Shown here piece after piece: positions 1 to 4,146 of a DNA stretch of 8,184 nt. The notes under the pieces are model-generated. The model did no database searches and was not told where the DNA came from. It was given only the letters and a program-made list of their open reading frames with translations. Location of the stretch: contig JAOZMR010000118.1 in assembly GCA_029934215.1 (NCBI GenBank), positions 1 through 8,184 on the forward strand. The letters are read 5' to 3'. Within the stretch, counting starts at the first letter, position 1. Every line of letters begins with the position of its first letter. The position numbers and the translations under genes were made by a program. The stretch comes from Pontiellaceae bacterium (GTDB taxonomy: Bacteria; Verrucomicrobiota; Kiritimatiellia; Kiritimatiellales; Tichowtungiaceae).

Positions 1-55
1 ATCTGTGCGTTGCGGCACATTTTTCCGTGAATAAATTTAGGTTTTCGCTCGAAAC

Positions 56-147
56 GTTTCCAAGGGTTGGAACTCTTCTCTCCCAATCGGAAATCGGCAA
101 TCTCCAATCAGAAATGCCTCTCCTCTAGCGATAGCGGTTGTAAAAAC
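56..147 (+). repeat. Composite dispersed repeat, copy 1
   Basis: The element has three parts. A near-palindrome TTCCAAGGGTTGGAA lies in 56-73. Five degenerate 7-nt units follow at 84-118 (CAATCGG, AAATCGG, CAATCTC, CAATCAG, AAATGCC). The tail at 123-141 carries CTCTAGCGATAGCGGTTGT. The first two parts recur as a direct repeat at 160-222, and the whole arrangement recurs inverted at 7323-7409, so the unit is real. No ORF, transposase or target duplication is evident. It is most simply a non-autonomous dispersed repeat located downstream of hpt. Confidence 0.8.
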
Positions 148-159
148 CTGATCCAGTTC

Positions 160-222
160 GTTTCCAAGGGTTGGAACTTTTCTCTTTCAATCGGTAATCG
201 GAAATATACAATCGGCAATGCC
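160..222 (+). repeat. Composite dispersed repeat, copy 2 (truncated, abuts hpt)
   Basis: This is a direct repeat of 56-118, offset by 104 bases. It contains the same near-palindrome (160-177), a similar CT-rich spacer and five heptamer units at 188-222 (CAATCGG, TAATCGG, AAATATA, CAATCGG, CAATGCC). The third part of the element is missing. The last heptamer ends at 222, which is also the last base of the minus-strand hpt stop codon, so the repeat reaches the very end of the gene. Confidence 0.75.
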
Positions 223-776
223 TAAATAGTGTCGAATGTTAGTTTAGCGATGTGAGGGAGTTCGCGATAGTAGTTGTTGTGGTCGAGCCCATAGCCAACT
301 ACAAAAACATCATCAATGCGAAATCCTGCGTGATCTGCTTCCATCTCTACAGCCCGCTCTCTCTTTTTGTCGAGCAATACACAGGTTCGTACAGAGCTTG
401 CGCCGCGTTCGATAAATAGATCGCGAGCAAATTGAAGCGTGCGACCTGTGTCGAGAATGTCGTCCACTACGACAACATCAGCGTTTTTTAGATCGACATC
501 AATGTCGTGTATAATTTTCACTTTTCCGCTCGAAATGGTTCCAGCACCGTAGCTCGAAAGTGTAATGAAATCGATGCGTGGATGGATTTTGTGCCGATTG
601 AACCCGCGTACGAGATCGGCTAGGAAAATAAAGCTTCCGCGTAGAATGCCTAATACAACGAGGTTCTCGGTGTCGCAAGTGGAAGCGATTTCGTCGATCA
701 GCTCATCGACTCGTTGTCGAATGTCTTCGCTGGAGTATAGAATGTTGTTTGTTGGGTGTGGTTGTTTGTTTTTCAA
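222..776 (-). CDS. hpt: Hypoxanthine phosphoribosyltransferase
   Basis: This cytosolic purine-salvage enzyme transfers the phosphoribosyl group of PRPP to hypoxanthine (and usually guanine), giving IMP or GMP. At 184 residues the length is normal for the bacterial family. The type I PRTase PRPP loop is VVVVDDILDTGRTL at residues 101-114. The PPi-binding segment GILRGSFIF is at about 43-51, the flexible-loop Ser-Tyr pair at 75-76, the purine-contacting lysine in LLDKK at 134-138, and the hood segment VFVVGYGLDHNNYYRELP at 157-174. The start is TTG at 776-774. There is no ATG near the N-terminus, the family N-terminus aligns here, and AAAGGG (784-789, read on the minus strand) sits 7 bases upstream as a ribosome binding site. 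The gene is divergent from gltX. Its 3' end runs directly into a dispersed repeat. Identification is secure; preference for hypoxanthine over guanine cannot be read from the sequence. Confidence 0.95.
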   Translation of the reverse strand: MKNKQPHPTNNILYSSEDIRQRVDELIDEIASTCDTENLVVLGILRGSFIFLADLVRGFNRHKIHPRIDFITLSSYGAGTISSGKVKIIHDIDVDLKNADVVVVDDILDTGRTLQFARDLFIERGASSVRTCVLLDKKRERAVEMEADHAGFRIDDVFVVGYGLDHNNYYRELPHIAKLTFDTI

Positions 777-875
777 TCGTCCACCCTTTCAATTTGGTTG
801 TGGTTTTTTTGTGGTGTGTATGTATAGTCCTTATTTCTAAATTTATCCACATAATCAAGCAACCAAAATAATATT
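777..875. promoter_or_regulatory. Divergent hpt/gltX intergenic region
   Basis: These 99 bases must hold the promoters of both divergent genes. TATAGT at 823-828 is a possible plus-strand -10 for gltX, and TATACA on the opposite strand overlaps almost the same position for hpt. Neither has a good -35 at the right distance, so the promoters are only tentatively placed. The hpt side has a ribosome binding site (AAAGGG, 784-789, minus strand). The gltX side has an A/T-rich leader with no recognisable Shine-Dalgarno before the ATG at 876. Confidence 0.4.
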
Positions 876-2159
876 ATGATCCGAACACGTTTTGCTCCTA
901 GTCCGACCGGTAGTGTGCATATTGGAAATATGCGCGCAGCAATTTTTAACTGGCTCTACGCCCGCCATACCGGCGGCGAGTTTCTTCTTCGTGTCGAGGA
1001 TACAGATCGCGAACGATCCACTCGCGAGGCCATTGATACGCTTTTGAAGGCGATGGACTGGCTCGGTCTAAGTGCCGACGAAAAACCGCTCTATCAGTCG
1101 ACGCGTATGGAGGCGCATCTTGCCGCAGCTGAAGAATTGCTCGCGTCTGGTCATGCGTATAAGGAGGATAAAGGCGGGCTAGGGCAGGGGGATTGCGTTC
1201 TTTTTAAAATGCCTGAGAAGGATATGGTTTTTGAGGACGAAATTAAGGGGAAGTTAAAGAAGAAGGCGGCTGATACGCAGGATTTTGTCATCGTCCGTTC
1301 TGATGGTACGCCCGTTTTTCACCTGGCGAATGTGCTCGATGATATCGAACAGGGAATCACTCACGTCATCCGTGGCGACGATCATATTGAAAATACGTAT
1401 CGCCACATTGCGCTGTATAAGGCGCTCGGCGCGGCGGTTCCAAAGTTTGCACATTTGCCGATGATCATCAACGCGCAGGGAAAACCGTATTCCAAACGCG
1501 ATGGCGACGCATTTGTCGGCGATTTTAAGGAGAAGGGTTTTCTTGATGAAACGCTTTTTAACTATCTCGCGCTACTCGGATGGTCTCCTGGTGACGATCG
1601 AGAGGTTATGACTCGCGACGAAATGATCGCTGCGTTTGATCTCTCCAGTTGCAAATCCTCTCCCGCGCAGGTTGATCTGCGAAAGCTACAGTGGATGAAT
1701 GGCGAATACATTCGCGCGATGAAACCCGAGGCTTTCGCGGAAATTGCAGAAGGAGAGGTTTCAGACCTTGGAAAAAATTTGGCGCTCTGCGGGTTGCTGC
1801 AATCGCGCGTGAAATTGCCCTCAGAAATTGGACCCGCCGCAGATTTCTTCTTTAACGACGACTACGAGTACAACGCCAAAGCTGTAAAAAAGAAACTTCT
1901 AAAAGATGGCGTTTTCCAGACCTTGGAAAAAATCGCTGAACGGTTCCAGACCTTGGGGAATTTCGACGAACCCACCGTCGATAAAGCACTTCACGACTTC
2001 GTCGAAGAGAACGGCGTAGGGTTTGGCGCGGTGATGCCGCCCGTACGCATTGCCGTGAGCGGGCAGCAGTCTGGCCCAGACCTCGCGCCCGTCCTCGCGA
2101 TTTTAGGCAAGGAAAAGGTTCTCTCAAGGATCGCAAAAACCATCCAGAAATTTGGGTGA
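876..2159 (+). CDS. gltX: Glutamyl-tRNA synthetase, shortened zinc/CP region
   Basis: This class I aminoacyl-tRNA synthetase charges tRNA(Glu), and possibly tRNA(Gln) if it is non-discriminating. The N-terminus is diagnostic: TRFAPSPTGSVHIGN (residues 4-18) contains the HIGH-type motif HIGN at 15-18. The KMSKS-type loop is KPYSKRDGD at 203-211, followed by the typical segment FNYLALLGWSP (228-238) and the stem-contact fold domain up to QWMNGEYI (272-279). The C-terminal anticodon-binding helices run to the family-like end PPVRIAVSG...GKEKVLSRIAKTI. The length is 427 against a usual 460-500. The difference lies around residues 94-108, where the CxC...YxC zinc-binding insertion is normally found; here AYKEDKGG leads almost directly to CVLFKM. 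The ATG at 876 fits the conserved N-terminus but lacks a clear Shine-Dalgarno. Three copies of a short near-palindromic DNA repeat lie in the 3' third of the gene. Confidence 0.95.
   Translation: MIRTRFAPSPTGSVHIGNMRAAIFNWLYARHTGGEFLLRVEDTDRERSTREAIDTLLKAMDWLGLSADEKPLYQSTRMEAHLAAAEELLASGHAYKEDKGGLGQGDCVLFKMPEKDMVFEDEIKGKLKKKAADTQDFVIVRSDGTPVFHLANVLDDIEQGITHVIRGDDHIENTYRHIALYKALGAAVPKFAHLPMIINAQGKPYSKRDGDAFVGDFKEKGFLDETLFNYLALLGWSPGDDREVMTRDEMIAAFDLSSCKSSPAQVDLRKLQWMNGEYIRAMKPEAFAEIAEGEVSDLGKNLALCGLLQSRVKLPSEIGPAADFFFNDDYEYNAKAVKKKLLKDGVFQTLEKIAERFQTLGNFDEPTVDKALHDFVEENGVGFGAVMPPVRIAVSGQQSGPDLAPVLAILGKEKVLSRIAKTIQKFG
1758..1960 (+). repeat. Three near-palindromic TTCCAGACCTTGGAA copies inside gltX
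   Basis: The copies are at 1758-1775, 1912-1930 and 1942-1960. Copies 1 and 2 share 17 identical bases (CAGACCTTGGAAAAAAT at 1762-1778 and 1917-1933) but in different codon phases, so the likeness is at DNA level and not protein level. Copies 2 and 3 are 30 bases apart and give the peptide repeats FQTLEK and FQTLGN. The sequence resembles the TTCCAACCCTTGGAA near-palindrome (other strand) of the intergenic repeats at 56-73 and 160-177. Confidence 0.6.
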
Positions 2160-2208
2160 TATTTTTTTGGGCTCCGCATTTTTTGACGTAAGGAAATCGA
2201 GAAGTGTT

Positions 2209-2238
2209 TTGACAAACAGGCGGTTCCAATTCTACTAT
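2209..2238 (+). promoter_or_regulatory. Sigma70-type promoter for the ABC-class ATPase gene
   Basis: TTGACA at 2209-2214 matches the -35 consensus exactly. TACTAT at 2233-2238 is a good -10 (4 of 6 positions), and the spacer is 18 bases. Transcription would begin near 2245, giving a leader of about 50 bases before the ATG at 2295. AGGGA (2281-2285), 9 bases before that ATG, is a plausible ribosome binding site. This promoter lies after the gltX stop, so the downstream gene is probably transcribed independently of gltX. Confidence 0.75.
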
Positions 2239-2294
2239 GCGCGTTCGTTTTTTTCTCAAGAACACAGTAATTACTAAGACAGGGATATTTCGAT

Positions 2295-4025
2295 ATGAAA
2301 GACAGAAAAGAATTTTATAGTTTACTCGCCGATATTGACGGGAAGCCTTTCGCTGAATATGAAAAAGTGATCGGCGATTTCGACTTTGCGCGTTATGTGA
2401 TTAAAAGCCCCAAACTCGATACAGCGCCCGAGGCTGCTGATCCGGTTTTCACCATTCGTATTCCGCAGTCGATTGCTGAGATTCCAGGGCATCTCTACGA
2501 TTCTCCCGTTCGCCGTACGGCGCTGGAAGATCTGTTCACGCGTAACCTCTCGGATACGGCAGGAGAACTTGCACATTTCAACGAAAGTGGGTTGGCTCGG
2601 CGTAATATTCTGATCGCTGAACCCGGACAAAAAATCCTCCCGAGGACATCCGTGAAGGTTACAAAAGAGTACATCGATGCAACCATCCGCATCGCTCTTC
2701 CATATAAAGTGTTCGACGGTGGCGCTGAAGATAACCGCCTGGTGGATGCTGAGATGGCCCGAAAGATTTTCTTCGACGACCTTCCTGAAGTGATTAGCAC
2801 CAGCCTTTTTTGCTGTAACATGGATATTGCTGAGGCGGAGAGTTTTGTTAACACGATGGAGGATGCAGATCGGGTTCGTCAGACGCTCGGTACTCTTGGA
2901 ATGGTCAGCTTCATTGGAGAAGGTTCATTGCTTGCTCGCGAGCGGGATTCCGATTTCCCAGATTTCGACAATATCGCACCGGTCGATGTCGACGCAGGAT
3001 CACAAACCGAAATTGATGTGCCTAACGCGGGCTCAATTAAAGGCCTCGGTATTCCGTCGGGCCTCACCGTCGTTCTCGGCGATGCAGCGAAGGGGCGTAA
3101 AGATCTCATGCATGCTATAGCTGCTGGCGTGTTTAACCACGTCCCAGGCGATGGACGCGAAGCTGTGATAACCGTTTCGGATGCCGTGCAGGTTTCTGTT
3201 GATCGCGGTCGTTGCGTTCAGGAAATCAACATCACTCCTTTCCTCTCTGAACTTGAAGATGCGGATCCTGTTTCCTACAGCACAGACAATGCAGACTCCT
3301 TCACCTCGCAGGCGGCTTCAACCATCGAGGCTCTCGAAGTGGGTGCTCGGGTTCTAATTGTTGACGAAAATAGCTCTGCGCCGGCCTTCCTTACCACAGA
3401 TTCTCGTGTCGCGGCGCTCCTCGATGATACGCCTCGCGCGTCTCTCGCGCAGCGTGCTCGTCAGATGGTCGACGAACTCGGTGTTTCAATCATCGTTGGC
3501 GGCGAAAACCTCGTCGCGGAATATATTCCAATCGCCGACACCGTTTTGAAGGTCGAAAACGCACAGATCACCAACATCACGGAAGAAGCGAAAGCACTCG
3601 AACTGAATGTTCCGCCTGCCGCGCCTGCCGTTAATCTTGGCCCCATGCTCGCCCGCTCGCGCTGGATTATGCCAAGCAGTATTGATGCTTCCGTCGGACG
3701 CCTAGATCAAGTCATTGAATCGCTCGACCTCAATGCAATCCAATTTGGACGTTCCGTCATTGAGCTCGACAGCATCACGCAGATTGCTGACGAAAACCAG
3801 ACGTTGACCATCGGTCTGCTTCTGTACTACGCAAAACTGCGCTACATGCAGGAAGGGTATCCGCTTCGCGAAATGCTCGATATGATCGACCGCGACCTAA
3901 GCAGTGAAGGACTCGCAACCATCACAAGCGACACTCGTGGCGACCTCGCTCGTCCGCGACGCTATGAACTTGCGGCAGCTCTTAACCGTCTCCAAACATT
4001 CCGAGTTTCTCACGCTACGGAGTAG
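2295..4025 (+). CDS. ABC-class predicted ATPase (COG3044/PF09818 family) with degenerate P-loop
   Basis: The 576-residue protein matches, along its whole length, the family annotated as 'predicted ATPase of the ABC class'. The N-terminal domain begins LLADIDGKPFAEY (10-22) and includes RTSVKVT (117-123) and DLPEVISTSLFCCNMD (162-177). The ATPase core runs from GLGIPSGLTVVLG (250-262) through NHVPGDGRE (281-289). Walker B is VLIVDE (353-358), followed by a GG turn at 402-403. The C-terminal domain ends GDLARPRRYELAAALNRL (549-566). The trypanosome homologue MRB1590 is an RNA-binding factor; the bacterial role is not established. The oddity is the nucleotide site. The Walker A position reads GDAAKGRK (262-269), where the family, as I recall it, has GxxxxGKS. 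The family's SGSTSQ signature is replaced by DSFTSQ (334-339). There is no signal peptide or membrane segment, so the protein is probably cytosolic. It has its own promoter and lies in the same direction as the downstream kinase. Confidence 0.85.
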   Translation: MKDRKEFYSLLADIDGKPFAEYEKVIGDFDFARYVIKSPKLDTAPEAADPVFTIRIPQSIAEIPGHLYDSPVRRTALEDLFTRNLSDTAGELAHFNESGLARRNILIAEPGQKILPRTSVKVTKEYIDATIRIALPYKVFDGGAEDNRLVDAEMARKIFFDDLPEVISTSLFCCNMDIAEAESFVNTMEDADRVRQTLGTLGMVSFIGEGSLLARERDSDFPDFDNIAPVDVDAGSQTEIDVPNAGSIKGLGIPSGLTVVLGDAAKGRKDLMHAIAAGVFNHVPGDGREAVITVSDAVQVSVDRGRCVQEINITPFLSELEDADPVSYSTDNADSFTSQAASTIEALEVGARVLIVDENSSAPAFLTTDSRVAALLDDTPRASLAQRARQMVDELGVSIIVGGENLVAEYIPIADTVLKVENAQITNITEEAKALELNVPPAAPAVNLGPMLARSRWIMPSSIDASVGRLDQVIESLDLNAIQFGRSVIELDSITQIADENQTLTIGLLLYYAKLRYMQEGYPLREMLDMIDRDLSSEGLATITSDTRGDLARPRRYELAAALNRLQTFRVSHATE

Positions 4026-4035
4026 ATGGAACAGA

Positions 4036-4061
4036 AATGATGAGGACTAAAACTCATCATT
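4036..4061 (+). other. Perfect 9-bp hairpin after the ATPase stop codon
   Basis: AATGATGAG (4036-4044) pairs with CTCATCATT (4053-4061) across an 8-base loop, beginning 11 bases after the TAG stop. No T-run follows, so it is not a canonical terminator. It may protect the mRNA 3' end, act in processing, or form part of a leader structure for the kinase gene. Confidence 0.6.
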
Positions 4062-4072
4062 ATCGCATAAAG

Positions 4073-4127
4073 ACCGCATCCGTAAACGCTGATGGAAATA
4101 CCGTCAACGAAAACGGGTGCGGTTTTT
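4073..4127 (+). terminator. Terminator-like hairpin between ATPase and kinase genes
   Basis: ACCGCATCCG (4073-4082) pairs with CGGGTGCGGT (4114-4123) as a 10-bp stem with one G-U pair and a 31-base loop, followed by five T (4123-4127). The A-rich bases before it extend the stem. The form fits a rho-independent terminator for the upstream gene, although the loop is long. It ends 19 bases before the kinase start, leaving no room for a separate kinase promoter behind it. Confidence 0.6.
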
Positions 4128-4146
4128 CTAATGCAGAGAGTTTTTT

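Noticed and set aside
56..222. CRISPR array
   Set aside because: Only two direct copies, about 65 bases long and containing internal heptamers; the spacing and structure do not fit repeats and spacers, and no cas gene is present.
1852..2265. 137-codon minus-strand open frame over the end of gltX
   Set aside because: It is antisense to well-conserved GluRS sequence, rich in Arg/Ser as shadows are, and resembles no family.
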